From JAQVEB01 sp028698105 (GTDB lineage: Bacteria > Bacteroidota > Bacteroidia > Bacteroidales > Dysgonomonadaceae), in assembly GCA_964293155.1 (NCBI GenBank), contig CAXYYA010000012.1, forward strand, positions 1-64,000: 64,000 nucleotides of DNA, read 5' to 3'. How positions within the stretch are numbered: position 1 is the stretch's first letter; the number at the start of each line of letters is the position of its first letter. The notes under the pieces were generated by a model that was not told where the DNA came from, searched no databases, and saw nothing but the letters and a program-made list of their open reading frames with translations. Shown here piece after piece: positions 15,644-24,521 of the stretch. The translations under genes and the position numbers were made by a program.

Positions 15644-17983
15644 TTATTTCCCTCCCGATAAAATTCCGCTCTCCGAGTCGGTGTTGTTCAGCCTGCGGCG
15701 CGCCGATTTGTATTCTTCGCCCCAGCGCAGGTTGTACGCGAATTTAAGCATTGCCAGTCCCTGAACCTTGTTGCTGTACCACGTGTGTTGCCGGGGTGCG
15801 AACTCCGAGAAATTCTCCGAATCTCGTTTGTATGTTTTTGTAAACGGGTTCAATACGGTAATTCCGGTTGAAAATTTCGGATGCGTGTACGTCAGGTCAA
15901 TAAAATGAATAGACTCGTTGGCATCGAATTCTTCGCCGAAAAACCAGTTTTGTCCGTGCTGGTTTATAAACGTGAACGAAAGACGTTTGTAATTCAGGCT
16001 GATCATTTCGGAATGATAAAAATCGTCGTAATTATGGCGATAACGGTTGCCATTGCTTAAATAATGCGTGTAGCCGCCGGTGAGGTTCAGCACCACGTAT
16101 TGGCCGAACGGCCGGTAGCCGACGGATAACTCCACGCCGGCGCGTTGCCACGACTTCTGGTTGTCGTAAGAGGAAATAAAAAGTCCGTTTTCCCTGATTT
16201 TTTCGCCCATTACCGGTTTGTGCATATATTGGTATTCTGCTTTCGCGTTGATGTCGATTTTTTTCGCGCTGAATGAGTATTCGAGCGTGTTCTGTGAATT
16301 GAGCCAAGATTTCAGGTTGGGATTGCCGCATTGTTTTTGCAGCGAATCAATGGGCTGACACACGGAACTCAGTTGCGAGAGCGACGGCGTGCGGTTGTTC
16401 AGACGGCTTTCCAACCCCAGATATGATGCTTCGTTGAAATGATAACGTAGCCGAATGCGCGGTTGAAAGAAATAGTTTTTCAGCGGATCGGCATTTTCCT
16501 GATTGATTTGTACCCGCGTAAGGCCGATCCCTGCAACCACATCCGTTTTATCCTTTATTTTCCCCGAAAATTCGGAATACAGGTAGCTATCGGCCTGTAC
16601 CATATTTGTTACCGTGTTTACATCGCCCGAATAGGTGTTTTTGGTGTACGATTGCTGATGTTTGAAGCCGTTGGTCACTTTGCCGAATTTAAAATTCTTC
16701 TCGTACATTACTTCACCGATGTATGCGTCCCGATCGCCGTTGACTTTGGTAGAAATATCCGTCAGTGTATTGCCGTTCAATGTTTCGGTGTACGTCCTTC
16801 CAATATTGCTGATGCGTTTCGAGTACACGAAATTGAACATCAATGCCTGGTCGTTTTTCAGTTTCTCCTGATAGTACAAGTCAACGGAAGGGGTTTTGTT
16901 TTCGCTGCTGTTAAAATCTTTCATATCAATCTTTTGCGACGAATTGTGGTGCCAGTAAGATTGGCTGATAAAATCCATATTCGGATTTGCGTAGTTGGTG
17001 TAGCGGACAGTGGCATTGAAAACGCGCTTATCGGGATCGGTGTAGTTGTAGGCAAGGCGACTAACGTGTTGAATTTCGCTCAGTTCAGACGGTTGTCCGA
17101 TTTCTTCGCGAATCCATTCTCTTCCATCGTCAAAACGGAATGTCTCTTTATTTGTACGCATTAATCCGCCAATTTTCGCCCATTTAGTAAAATAGCTTGC
17201 CGAAACTTCCGATTTCCCGCTGTGCACTTTTGCGAAAATACTGGGTGTGTTAAAATTCCGGTTCACGGAATGGTTGAGGTCTATACCTGCCGACCCGCCC
17301 GACTGTCGTTTCTGAACAATGTAATTGAGCACATATCCGGCATCGGCGCCGTATTTCAATCCGGGATTGTCAATGTATTCAACGCGTACGATGTCTTTCG
17401 GCTGCAAAGCCAGAATATCGTCTCTTTGCGCCGGAATATCGTTGATCCGGAATTCGATGTTTTTGTTATCAACCGATGTAACGCTGTTTTGCAGCGGATT
17501 AAACACCAGGCGGGGAATATTCATTTTGGTTATCAGGTTTAACCCGTTGGATGCGGCGGATCGCTGTGTTTCGCTCACGAAATACATTTTCCGGTCGGAT
17601 TTGTTGAGGATGGAGGCACCATCAACGGTAACTTCCGAAAGTTTTGTCGTGCTTTCTTGCATAGCCATCGTTCCTACGTCAATGGATTTGTTCAATCCGA
17701 GCAAATCTACGCGTAGCGTATCGAATCCGATGGTTGTAACGACTAACCGATAGTTTCCCGCAGAGATTTTATCCATGACAAAAGTTCCGGCTTGATCGCT
17801 TGTAACGCCTGTTACAAAACTTGAATCCGTCTCTTGCAACACCACTGTCGCATATTCCATCGGTTGCTGCGTAGCGGCGTTTTTCAGGTTACCGCTTACG
17901 CGTAGATTTTGTGCGTTCGCACCGAGGATGCATAGTGTGAAAACAATAGACAAAAACAGGCTTCTTTTAGTTGTAATATTCAT
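15644..17983 (-). CDS. outer-membrane beta-barrel protein, TonB-dependent receptor-like
   Basis: The chosen start (17983, 779 aa) gives a signal peptide ending GANAQ. Residues about 22-110 form a carboxypeptidase-like regulatory domain (VSGNLKNAATQQPMEYATVV … GNYRLVVTTIGFDT). Next comes a plug-like domain and then a long region rich in alternating aromatic strands (outer membrane beta-barrel family 3), ending in an Arg-rich tail (KSARRRLNNTD). It resembles SusC-distant receptors of the DUF/OMP_b-brl_3 class rather than SusC itself; there is no SusD gene beside it. The substrate is unknown. It is the last gene of the run that includes the export operon and GIN-domain protein. Confidence 0.8.
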   Translation of the reverse strand: MNITTKRSLFLSIVFTLCILGANAQNLRVSGNLKNAATQQPMEYATVVLQETDSSFVTGVTSDQAGTFVMDKISAGNYRLVVTTIGFDTLRVDLLGLNKSIDVGTMAMQESTTKLSEVTVDGASILNKSDRKMYFVSETQRSAASNGLNLITKMNIPRLVFNPLQNSVTSVDNKNIEFRINDIPAQRDDILALQPKDIVRVEYIDNPGLKYGADAGYVLNYIVQKRQSGGSAGIDLNHSVNRNFNTPSIFAKVHSGKSEVSASYFTKWAKIGGLMRTNKETFRFDDGREWIREEIGQPSELSEIQHVSRLAYNYTDPDKRVFNATVRYTNYANPNMDFISQSYWHHNSSQKIDMKDFNSSENKTPSVDLYYQEKLKNDQALMFNFVYSKRISNIGRTYTETLNGNTLTDISTKVNGDRDAYIGEVMYEKNFKFGKVTNGFKHQQSYTKNTYSGDVNTVTNMVQADSYLYSEFSGKIKDKTDVVAGIGLTRVQINQENADPLKNYFFQPRIRLRYHFNEASYLGLESRLNNRTPSLSQLSSVCQPIDSLQKQCGNPNLKSWLNSQNTLEYSFSAKKIDINAKAEYQYMHKPVMGEKIRENGLFISSYDNQKSWQRAGVELSVGYRPFGQYVVLNLTGGYTHYLSNGNRYRHNYDDFYHSEMISLNYKRLSFTFINQHGQNWFFGEEFDANESIHFIDLTYTHPKFSTGITVLNPFTKTYKRDSENFSEFAPRQHTWYSNKVQGLAMLKFAYNLRWGEEYKSARRRLNNTDSESGILSGGK

Positions 17984-18095
17984 ATAATCAGCTGTTTGAT
18001 AGGTTTTAGTTGTGTTTTTTTTGAGCATGCAAAGGGCTCCGCTTCAATTTTTAAGAAGCGTTTGAGTGAATGAAGCAATAAGATTGAGAAGGGGT

Positions 18096-18821
18096 TTAGT
18101 TACCCGGCTTGAGTTTACCTACGCCGTCTTTTGTGATGTTCTTGTTTTTCGGATTTCCGTAATAGGTTACGTTGCCTACGCCATCGGAGCTCACGTCCAT
18201 AGATTCTGAAGCGTAGAAACTGACGTTGCCAATGCCGTCGGATGTTACGGTAGCATTCTTAGCGATGAGTTCTTCCGCATGCACGTTTCCTACGCCATCG
18301 GAAGAGATGGAAAGGCTGTTTGTTTTTCCGGCAAGGGTGATGTTGCCCACGCCTTCGGAATCTATCGTTATGTTTTCACAGGAAAGCTCTTCGGCTTTCA
18401 GGTTGCCCACGCCATCGGAAATAATTTCGAGCTGGGGAGTGTTTATATTTCCTTCCAACGTAACATTTCCTACTCCGTTCATTTGTAGCACGCTCAAGGT
18501 GGGCGAACTGATATAGATATCGAGTTTCTTACGGCCTAAATTGAACCGTTTAAACGGACGTTTCGCCATGTCAATGACCAGTTTTCCATCTTTCACGCTG
18601 ATTCGCAGGTTATCAATCGTTTCCTGATTGCCTTCGGCCCGCACGCTGGTGGATGAGCCCTGGCTGAAATGGATATTTCCAACGGAGTTGGATACGATTG
18701 CATTGAACGACGATACGCGGTATGTTTCGGAACTGATGCGGTTTTGTGCTCGTGAGGTACAGCTTGTAAGCAGAAGCGCAGCAAGGATGAGAAATGTTAG
18801 ATGCGAAAGATTTGTTTTCAT
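18096..18821 (-). CDS. GIN-domain (DUF2807) lipoprotein with GVGN repeats
   Basis: The signal MKTNLSHLTFLILAALLLTS is followed by Cys21, a lipobox. The rest is a DUF2807 'putative auto-transporter adhesin, head GIN domain' beta-solenoid: the motif (D/E)GVGN recurs eight or so times at roughly 15-20 residue steps (MNGVGNVTL, SDGVGNLKA, SEGVGNITL, SDGVGNVHA, SDGIGNVSF, SDGVGNVTY, KDGVGKL). It should be anchored in the outer membrane as a right-handed parallel helix. The gene lies 68 nt after tolC and 112 nt before the receptor gene, same strand. Role unknown. Confidence 0.85.
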   Translation of the reverse strand: MKTNLSHLTFLILAALLLTSCTSRAQNRISSETYRVSSFNAIVSNSVGNIHFSQGSSTSVRAEGNQETIDNLRISVKDGKLVIDMAKRPFKRFNLGRKKLDIYISSPTLSVLQMNGVGNVTLEGNINTPQLEIISDGVGNLKAEELSCENITIDSEGVGNITLAGKTNSLSISSDGVGNVHAEELIAKNATVTSDGIGNVSFYASESMDVSSDGVGNVTYYGNPKNKNITKDGVGKLKPGN

Positions 18822-18889
18822 ATTTCTGTTATAAATTGGGTGTTGAGTTTATAATGAGACGTAACGCCGGGGAAATCGGTTACAAAAAA

Positions 18890-20188
18890 TCAGTTTTTTA
18901 ACAATTCCAGAATTTTCAGACGAAAAGCATACTCGTATTTTGACTGGGTTTCTTCGGATAATGCCTGCGTGAGATTGTTCTTTGCCTGAAACAGTTCGTA
19001 GGATGTAGCCCTGCCGTTTTCGTATTTTTGTTCCGCAAAACGAAACGCTTCTTCGTTTGCCTTAATGGCTTTGTCGGCGGCTTTCCACCGGCTTTGTGCA
19101 GCTAAAGCATTGTAGTAAGCCGTTTCGATGCGCTTGCGCAATTCCAGTTTTGTTTTATCAATCTCAATACGGGTATTCTCCAATGCTATTTCGGCATTTT
19201 TTACGCTGTTTTTTACCTGAAACTTGTTGAAAATAGGAATACTTAGCGTGAATCCCAATCCCTGACTCAGGTTGTTCTTGAGTTGCGTGCTAAACGGATC
19301 GTTAGTGCGCCCGCTCATATTATAGTAGCCGCTTCCCATGTTGGCGCCGAAACTGAGCGTGGGGTAATATCCCGATTCGGCCATTTTTACCTCTTTTTCG
19401 CTGCTTTGCAGGCGAAACTGAGCAGCCTGAATTTCGGGGCGGGCGAGCAGCGCACTCTCGTAAACCGCGTTAGCGGAAAGCAGCGGACTTTCGTCCATGA
19501 CCAGATTGGGCGGGGCTACCACATCCATTTCTTCGTAGTGCGGCATATCCATGATTTGAGCTAGATCGAGCAACGATAGTTTCAGGTTGTTTTCGGCCTG
19601 CACGCGATTGAGTTCTTCTTTGGCAGCCTGCGCTTCCAGTTCGTATAATTCCCCTTGCGCCATCTTTCCGTTTTGGATCAACGCCTTACGTCGTTCGATG
19701 TTCGCATCGGTTAGTTTGACCTGTTCTTCGGCTATGCGCAGCAGTTCCTTGTTCATAAGCGCCTGCAGAAAGGCGGTGGAAACGCTCATGACGATATCGT
19801 CTTCAATTTTTGCCAGATCGGCTTCGGAAGCCTGCATGTCGAACCGGCGGGCATCAATGTTGTGTTTCATTCTCATTCCGTCGAACAGGGTAACGTTGGC
19901 GCCCACACCAAACGAAGTTTGCGACGAATTGGTGCTCTGGTACGTGTTGTCCACCGAGAGCGAGCGGCCGAAACTGAAGTTTTGTCCCACCTGCCCGTTT
20001 ACGGTGGGCAGCAGATCGGCGCGTGCCTGAGCGTAAGCAATTTCGCGGCTTTGCCGGGTCAGTTCCTGTTGTTTGATGTTACGGTTGTTCTGCAACGCGA
20101 TGTCTATGCATTCCTGCAAGGTGAGCGCTTTTTGAGCAGATGCGCCGAAGGAAAGAGTGCAAAATAGTGCAATGATATATGTTTTCAT
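18890..20188 (-). CDS. TolC-family outer-membrane efflux protein
   Basis: The start at 20188 gives signal peptide MKTYIIALFCTLSFGASAQ; an in-frame ATG at 20221 would include part of a GTAGAGAC repeat. The mature protein has the two long helical-hairpin repeats of outer-membrane efflux proteins (LTLQECIDIALQNNRNIKQQ; later ARPEIQAAQFRLQSSEKEVK) and ends with the usual helix SKYEYAFRLKILELLKN. It would form the trimeric channel through the outer membrane for the MacAB-like genes upstream (adaptor 53 nt away). The cargo is not evident. Confidence 0.92.
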   Translation of the reverse strand: MKTYIIALFCTLSFGASAQKALTLQECIDIALQNNRNIKQQELTRQSREIAYAQARADLLPTVNGQVGQNFSFGRSLSVDNTYQSTNSSQTSFGVGANVTLFDGMRMKHNIDARRFDMQASEADLAKIEDDIVMSVSTAFLQALMNKELLRIAEEQVKLTDANIERRKALIQNGKMAQGELYELEAQAAKEELNRVQAENNLKLSLLDLAQIMDMPHYEEMDVVAPPNLVMDESPLLSANAVYESALLARPEIQAAQFRLQSSEKEVKMAESGYYPTLSFGANMGSGYYNMSGRTNDPFSTQLKNNLSQGLGFTLSIPIFNKFQVKNSVKNAEIALENTRIEIDKTKLELRKRIETAYYNALAAQSRWKAADKAIKANEEAFRFAEQKYENGRATSYELFQAKNNLTQALSEETQSKYEYAFRLKILELLKN

Positions 20189-20210
20189 ATTTCTAACTTC
20201 TTTATTTCTT

Positions 20211-20236
20211 GAGAGACGCAAGCATTGCGTCTCTAC
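20211..20236. repeat. GTAGAGAC palindrome, copy 4
   Basis: GAGAGACGCAA, GC, and ATTGCGTCTCTAC form the palindrome in the gap between the adaptor and tolC genes. Orientation is unclear because the unit is symmetrical. Confidence 0.75.
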
Positions 20237-20241
20237 CTTGC

Positions 20242-21348
20242 TTATTTTTTCTTTTCGTCAATCTTTTCGCTTCCGCGAATCTTATCGTTCTTTTTTAGGC
20301 CATCCAATACTTCGATATTGATACCGTCGGAAAGGCCGATCTTTATGTTCTTACGGTCGAACTCCTGCGGATCCTCTTTCTTGAGTGTGTACACGAAGGC
20401 CGAGTCGTTGCTGAATTCAACCGAACTTTCGGGGATGCTGAGTACGTTTTCGCGCTTGTCCAGAATAATATCGGCATTGGCGCTGTATCCGGCGCGGATG
20501 AAAATATCCGAAGGCATTTCCATGGCGGCTTTCATCTCGAAAAGGATGGCGCCGCTTTCTTCCACGCCTTTAGGCGATACGTATTCCAGCCTGGCCGGGA
20601 TTTTGCGGTCTTGTATGGCGCCAATGGTTATTTCCATGGGCATTCCTTCGGAAAGTTTGCCTACTTCGGTTTCATCTATTTTGCCTACAAAGAGCATATC
20701 GCTGAGGTTAGCAACCGATGCGATTGTGGTTCCGTCGTTGAAACTGTTGGATTGGATAACCGAGTTACCCACTTTCACCGGAATATCGAGGATGGTTCCG
20801 CTCACGGTTGCGCGCGCCAGGGTGGTGCTGTAGGATGCCGATGATTTGGTGATACCGTCGCGCACCAGGCTCAGATTGTCTTGCGCGGAGCGCAACTCTT
20901 CGCGGTCGTTACTGAGTTGCAACTGCGATTTTTCGTAATCCTCTTTCGATATCACGTTCTTCTCGTACAACTCCTTATCGCGGGCAAACGTGCGCTGACT
21001 TTGCTCTGCCGCGAGTTTGGCACGCGATACACGCGATTCGGCGCCGCTCAGGTTCACCATATCGGGGATCACTTTGATCTTCGCGATAATATCTCCCGCA
21101 TTCACCCGGTCGCCGGCCTCCTTGTAGAGTTCCGAAATAATGCCCGAGATTTGCGGTTTTATCAGCACTTCATTCCGGGGTTGCACTTTTCCGGTAGCCA
21201 CCGTGCGTTTTTCGATGTTCGCTACTTTGGCTTCTTCAATGTTGTAAACGATCTTTTTTGGCCGCGATTTCTGCCACAGGAACACGAATGTCCAGATTAC
21301 CAGTAATCCTAAAAGAGCCAATCCTGCAATTTTCAATACTTTTTTCAT
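20242..21348 (-). CDS. periplasmic adaptor subunit (MacA/HlyD family)
   Basis: The 368-aa protein has an N-terminal membrane anchor (about residues 5-25) and a biotinyl-lipoyl-like domain (KVQPRNEVLIKPQISGIISE). A coiled-coil hairpin spans roughly 95-150 (LAAEQSQRTFARDKELYEKN and onward), followed by beta-barrel and membrane-proximal domains, ending in a Lys-rich tail. It would bridge an inner-membrane MacB-type transporter to TolC. It lies between the second permease and tolC; the gap to the permease (123 nt) is filled by C/G-rich repeats. Confidence 0.92.
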   Translation of the reverse strand: MKKVLKIAGLALLGLLVIWTFVFLWQKSRPKKIVYNIEEAKVANIEKRTVATGKVQPRNEVLIKPQISGIISELYKEAGDRVNAGDIIAKIKVIPDMVNLSGAESRVSRAKLAAEQSQRTFARDKELYEKNVISKEDYEKSQLQLSNDREELRSAQDNLSLVRDGITKSSASYSTTLARATVSGTILDIPVKVGNSVIQSNSFNDGTTIASVANLSDMLFVGKIDETEVGKLSEGMPMEITIGAIQDRKIPARLEYVSPKGVEESGAILFEMKAAMEMPSDIFIRAGYSANADIILDKRENVLSIPESSVEFSNDSAFVYTLKKEDPQEFDRKNIKIGLSDGINIEVLDGLKKNDKIRGSEKIDEKKK

Positions 21349-21362
21349 AGAATCTTTAATTA

Positions 21363-21472
21363 GCCCTTCCTAACCTCCCCAAGGGGAGAAATTCGGGCGA
21401 GTGATTATCTTTGTTGTTTTTTTTCATTTCTTTGGTGTTGTTCCCCTCCTTTGGAGGGGTAGGGGAGGCGCC
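21363..21472. repeat. C/G-rich repeats between permease 2 and adaptor
   Basis: Two units lie here. CCTCCCCAAGGGGAG (about 21374-21388) and a longer CCCCTCCTTTGGAGGGGTAG followed by GGGAGGCG (21443-21470). They are members of the family also seen at 24522-24645, 47885-48064 and 59990-60150. Confidence 0.7.
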
Positions 21473-22734
21473 TATTCTTCCGCAATCGCCTCCACCGGTT
21501 TTATCTGCATGGCGCGGTTTGCGGGAATAAATCCGGCCAGCAAACCGATGACCATTAAGATAATCAGAGCGCCGATAGCGACGGAGAAACTGATTTGCGG
21601 GTCTTTGAAGAACTGGTCGCTCTGGCTCAGTGCAATTCCTACGCCCGACAAGATGGCTACTCCCACCACAATTCCCGTGATTCCCGCTATAACCGTGAGC
21701 ACCACGCTTTCGCTCAATATTTGTCCGATAATGTTTTGCGGCGTAGCGCCGAGCGCGCGGCGGATACCGATCTCCTTCGTGCGTTCGCGCACGGTAACCA
21801 ACATGATGTTGCTCACGCCGATGGCTCCGGCAAGCAATGTTCCCAGTCCCACGAGCCATATCAGCATGCTGATCCCGAGAAACAGATTGTTGAACATCGA
21901 GAACTGATCTTCAATGTTCATGGAACCAACCGCCTCTTCGTCCTGTGGACTGATCTGATGCAAGGATTTCAACGTTTCTTTTATTTTATCTTGCACCACT
22001 TTCACTTTTATTCCCGGTTTAGCTGTTGCTGCCATAAAGTGGATTACATTACCCTGATTGAAAGCTTGTTGCATGGTTGTGAAAGGCAAGATTACCGATT
22101 CGTCGGTTGAACCGCCGATACTCACGTTTCCCATCCTGCGAGCTACACCGATAACCTGAAAATAGATACCGTTCACTTTTATTGCCTTACCAACAGGGTC
22201 TTCGCCCGTTTGAAAAAGTACTTCGTACACGCGTTCCCCGATCATGCACACCTTGCGTTTTTGTGCAATATCTATGTCATTTATATAACGACCTTTTATA
22301 ATCTCGCTTTTTTCTATTTTATCATATACCGGATAGCAGCCTTTTATTTGATACGAACCGCTTTTGTCGCCGCGAAAAACGTTCTTGTCGGAAGAGCCGC
22401 CAAAAAGCATCGGCGATATATACTGCGCTTCCGGCACGTTTCGTGTGATGACCGGAATGTCGCTGTTGAGCATGTCCCACCGGCGGTTTTTACGGAAGCC
22501 TTTGTAGGGCTGGGTAGTATTTTGCGACCAAAAGAAACACGAGTTGCTGGCAAAACCGCGCACTTGCGATGTTATGCCTTGCTGCAATGCGTTGCCCGCC
22601 CCAACCATCAGCACCAGCATGAACACACCCCAAAAAACGCCGAAGGCGGTAAGAAAGCTGCGCGATTTGTTGTGCGTAATGGTCACCCATATTTCGTACC
22701 AGCGGTCTAAATCGAATAATTGTTTTATCTGCAT
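21472..22734 (-). CDS. MacB-type ABC transporter permease (second of pair)
   Basis: The start at 22734 (MQIKQLFDLDRWYEIWVTI) matches the usual MacB/YknZ N-terminus; an ATG 15 nt earlier is possible. One N-terminal transmembrane helix (FLTAFGVFWGVFMLVLMVG) precedes a large periplasmic MacB core domain (about 50-270). Three helices of the FtsX domain follow, with the conserved cytoplasmic loop VRERTKEIGIRRALGA before the last helices. It is homologous to the other permease at 23258-24514; together with the single ATPase they could form a heterodimeric transporter. C-terminus IKPVEAIAEE is typical. Confidence 0.93.
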   Translation of the reverse strand: MQIKQLFDLDRWYEIWVTITHNKSRSFLTAFGVFWGVFMLVLMVGAGNALQQGITSQVRGFASNSCFFWSQNTTQPYKGFRKNRRWDMLNSDIPVITRNVPEAQYISPMLFGGSSDKNVFRGDKSGSYQIKGCYPVYDKIEKSEIIKGRYINDIDIAQKRKVCMIGERVYEVLFQTGEDPVGKAIKVNGIYFQVIGVARRMGNVSIGGSTDESVILPFTTMQQAFNQGNVIHFMAATAKPGIKVKVVQDKIKETLKSLHQISPQDEEAVGSMNIEDQFSMFNNLFLGISMLIWLVGLGTLLAGAIGVSNIMLVTVRERTKEIGIRRALGATPQNIIGQILSESVVLTVIAGITGIVVGVAILSGVGIALSQSDQFFKDPQISFSVAIGALIILMVIGLLAGFIPANRAMQIKPVEAIAEE

Positions 22735-22756
22735 ACTGTTTGTTATCAATGCTGAA

Positions 22757-22787
22757 GCGTTATTGGTTATTTTGCTTCGCCGTTATT
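22757..22787. repeat. inverted flank (downstream side) of the four-helix-bundle gene
   Basis: GCGTTATTGGTTATT (22757-22771) and GCTTCGCCGTTATT (22774-22787) are exact reverse complements of 23186-23200 and 23218-23231 on the other side of the gene. The stop codon of the gene (22783-22785) is inside the second unit. Confidence 0.8.
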
Positions 22788-23157
22788 CGTTCGTTGTGCT
22801 ATTCATCAATTTAGTGACGGATTGAATGAACTTATTCAGTTTAATTGCCAAAGTCTCATGCTTGTTAAACAATTCTTTGTAGGTTTCGTAAGTGATGAGT
22901 TTTCTGTTTAAGGCCTTTTTTAAACACGTTTTGCTCTCATAGAGCGATCCACGCGAAAAATAATAGAAATTTCGTTGGTCTCTATACGTATTTCGTCCAA
23001 AACCTTCACCAATATTGAGACTTACGGAATCAACCGATCTTACCCACTGTTTAGCTAACGTATCTTTATTAAAATAATCCCACTTGACGACAAGAGAATA
23101 AATTTCGTCACCCAACAACATTGATAAATTATAGATTTCCAAATCTTCCAGTTTCAT
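22783..23157 (-). CDS. four-helix-bundle protein (23S rRNA intervening-sequence protein family)
   Basis: The 124-aa protein begins MKLEDLEIYNLSMLLGDEIY and carries the family landmarks: WVRSVDSVSLNIGEGFGRN, FYYFSRGSLYESKTCLKKAL, and a C-terminal helix ending MNSTTNE. This family (TIGR02436-like) is best known from ORFs in 23S rRNA intervening sequences and shares its fold with the Avd accessory protein of diversity-generating retroelements. Its function is unknown; the bundle is basic and pentameric in known structures. Here it splits an export operon between two permease genes, with inverted repeats on both sides. No reverse transcriptase is near. A longer start at 23211 lies in the repeat. 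Confidence 0.85.
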   Translation of the reverse strand: MKLEDLEIYNLSMLLGDEIYSLVVKWDYFNKDTLAKQWVRSVDSVSLNIGEGFGRNTYRDQRNFYYFSRGSLYESKTCLKKALNRKLITYETYKELFNKHETLAIKLNKFIQSVTKLMNSTTNE

Positions 23158-23185
23158 AATTTCGTTTTTTATCGTCTTATATTTC

Positions 23186-23250
23186 AATAACCAATAACGC
23201 ACGTAGTGCAACTAACCAATAACGGCGAAGCCCGATAACGCACGTAGTGT
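23186..23250. repeat. inverted flank (upstream side) of the four-helix-bundle gene
   Basis: The array holds AATAACCAATAACGC, AATAACGGCGAAGC and two copies of the mini palindrome ACGCACGTAGTGC (23197-23209, 23237-23249) with CGATAAC spacers. It pairs with 22757-22787. The style matches the leuB-ilvD array. Confidence 0.8.
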
Positions 23251-23257
23251 AAACTTA

Positions 23258-24514
23258 TTATTCCTGCCGCATGGCTTCTATGGGTTTCACTTTTACCGCT
23301 TTTCGGGCGGGCAGGTATCCGGCCACAACACCGGCAACGATGAGAACGAATGTAGAGAAATATACGTATCCCAAGTTTACCGTCGGATTTTTAAATATAG
23401 ACATTTGCGGCCCATCAGCTGAGGCTTGAGCGTTGGCTGACTGTTCCATGATGTAATTGATCAATTCCGTTAACCCAATACCAAGGATCATGCCGATGTA
23501 TCCGAAGATAGCCGTTATGATGATGGATTCCAGTATAATAGACTTGATGATGGACGAAGACGGCGCGCCTATGGCTTTGCGGATGCCGATCTCGCGCGTG
23601 CGCTCTTTTACCGATACCAGCATGATGTTGCTCACACCCACTACACCGGCGATAAGGGTGAGGATGCCGATGATGGTAACGAACAACGTGATCGCTCCGA
23701 ATATTTTAATGGTTTCAAGGTAATCGGCCTGGGCATTGTCTATCCAGAGTGCCTGCTTGTCTTGTGGATCGAAGTTGAGGCTTCGTCCCATGAGCCTGCG
23801 CAGCGATTCGGCGAATTTTTCGTTTTTTTCTTTTGTATCCAGTCCGTTTACGGTGAAAGCAATTTGATTAAATTTTTTATTGGGATTAAAAATCAGTTGC
23901 GCAGTGGAAAACGGGATATAGCCTGCTGTGCTTCCCCATCGTTCTTTCTTGGTGTTTACACCCACCACCTTGAACATAACCTGACCTACCTTTACGTATT
24001 GCCCCAGTGCCGATTTGCCTTTGAACAGCACGTCTTCTACCTTTTTATCAATTACGATGACTTTGTTTTCTTCTTTCACGTCGAGCTCGTTAATGAAACG
24101 CCCTATCCCGATCTCCAGTTTGTATATATCGCGGTAGGCCGGCATAACGCCGTTAATATCGTATGCTCCGTATTCCGAGCCGAAAGAAACGGTCTGGTTG
24201 GTTTGGGTGCGTGGCGTAATCAGTTCGCTTTGTTGCACTTCGTTGTCAATAACGTTCAGTTCTTTTTCGCTAAACGGCAGATTGCGGCCCGATTTCAATC
24301 CCTGATAAGGCATGGACGTGCTGCCTGACCACAGATTCACGCGATTAACCGCGCGTTCGCTGAAGTTGGATGTTACACCGTTCTTCAGTCCGTTTCCGGC
24401 GCCCAGCAGAATAATCAGGATGAAAATCCCCCACGATACGGACAACCCCGTGAGCGTGGTGCGCAGCTTGTTCTTGCTGAGTGTGATGAATATTTCTTGA
24501 AGGTGATCGAGCAT
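23258..24514 (-). CDS. MacB-type ABC transporter permease (first of pair)
   Basis: The start at 24514 (MLDHLQEIFITLSKNKLRTTLTG) is family-typical; the in-frame ATG at 24538 lies in a C-rich repeat. The layout is an N-terminal helix (SVSWGIFILIILLGAGNG), a MacB periplasmic domain, then three FtsX helices with the loop VKERTREIGIRKAIGAP and a C-terminus KVKPIEAMRQE. It is paralogous to the permease at 21472-22734. The ATPase gene lies upstream across a 60-nt repeat-filled gap. Substrate unknown; MacB-type complexes extrude lipopeptides, macrolides or siderophores, but nothing here points to one. Confidence 0.93.
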   Translation of the reverse strand: MLDHLQEIFITLSKNKLRTTLTGLSVSWGIFILIILLGAGNGLKNGVTSNFSERAVNRVNLWSGSTSMPYQGLKSGRNLPFSEKELNVIDNEVQQSELITPRTQTNQTVSFGSEYGAYDINGVMPAYRDIYKLEIGIGRFINELDVKEENKVIVIDKKVEDVLFKGKSALGQYVKVGQVMFKVVGVNTKKERWGSTAGYIPFSTAQLIFNPNKKFNQIAFTVNGLDTKEKNEKFAESLRRLMGRSLNFDPQDKQALWIDNAQADYLETIKIFGAITLFVTIIGILTLIAGVVGVSNIMLVSVKERTREIGIRKAIGAPSSSIIKSIILESIIITAIFGYIGMILGIGLTELINYIMEQSANAQASADGPQMSIFKNPTVNLGYVYFSTFVLIVAGVVAGYLPARKAVKVKPIEAMRQE

Positions 24515-24521
24515 ATTGTTG

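Noticed and set aside
18096..18821. Regular repeats in DNA suggesting a CRISPR or tandem array
   Set aside because: The periodicity is due to coding for GVGN motifs in a beta-solenoid protein; the repeats diverge at codon third positions.
22783..23157. Diversity-generating retroelement, because the four-helix fold is shared with Avd
   Set aside because: No reverse transcriptase, template repeat or variable-region gene is visible within the window; family features fit the rRNA intervening-sequence protein better.
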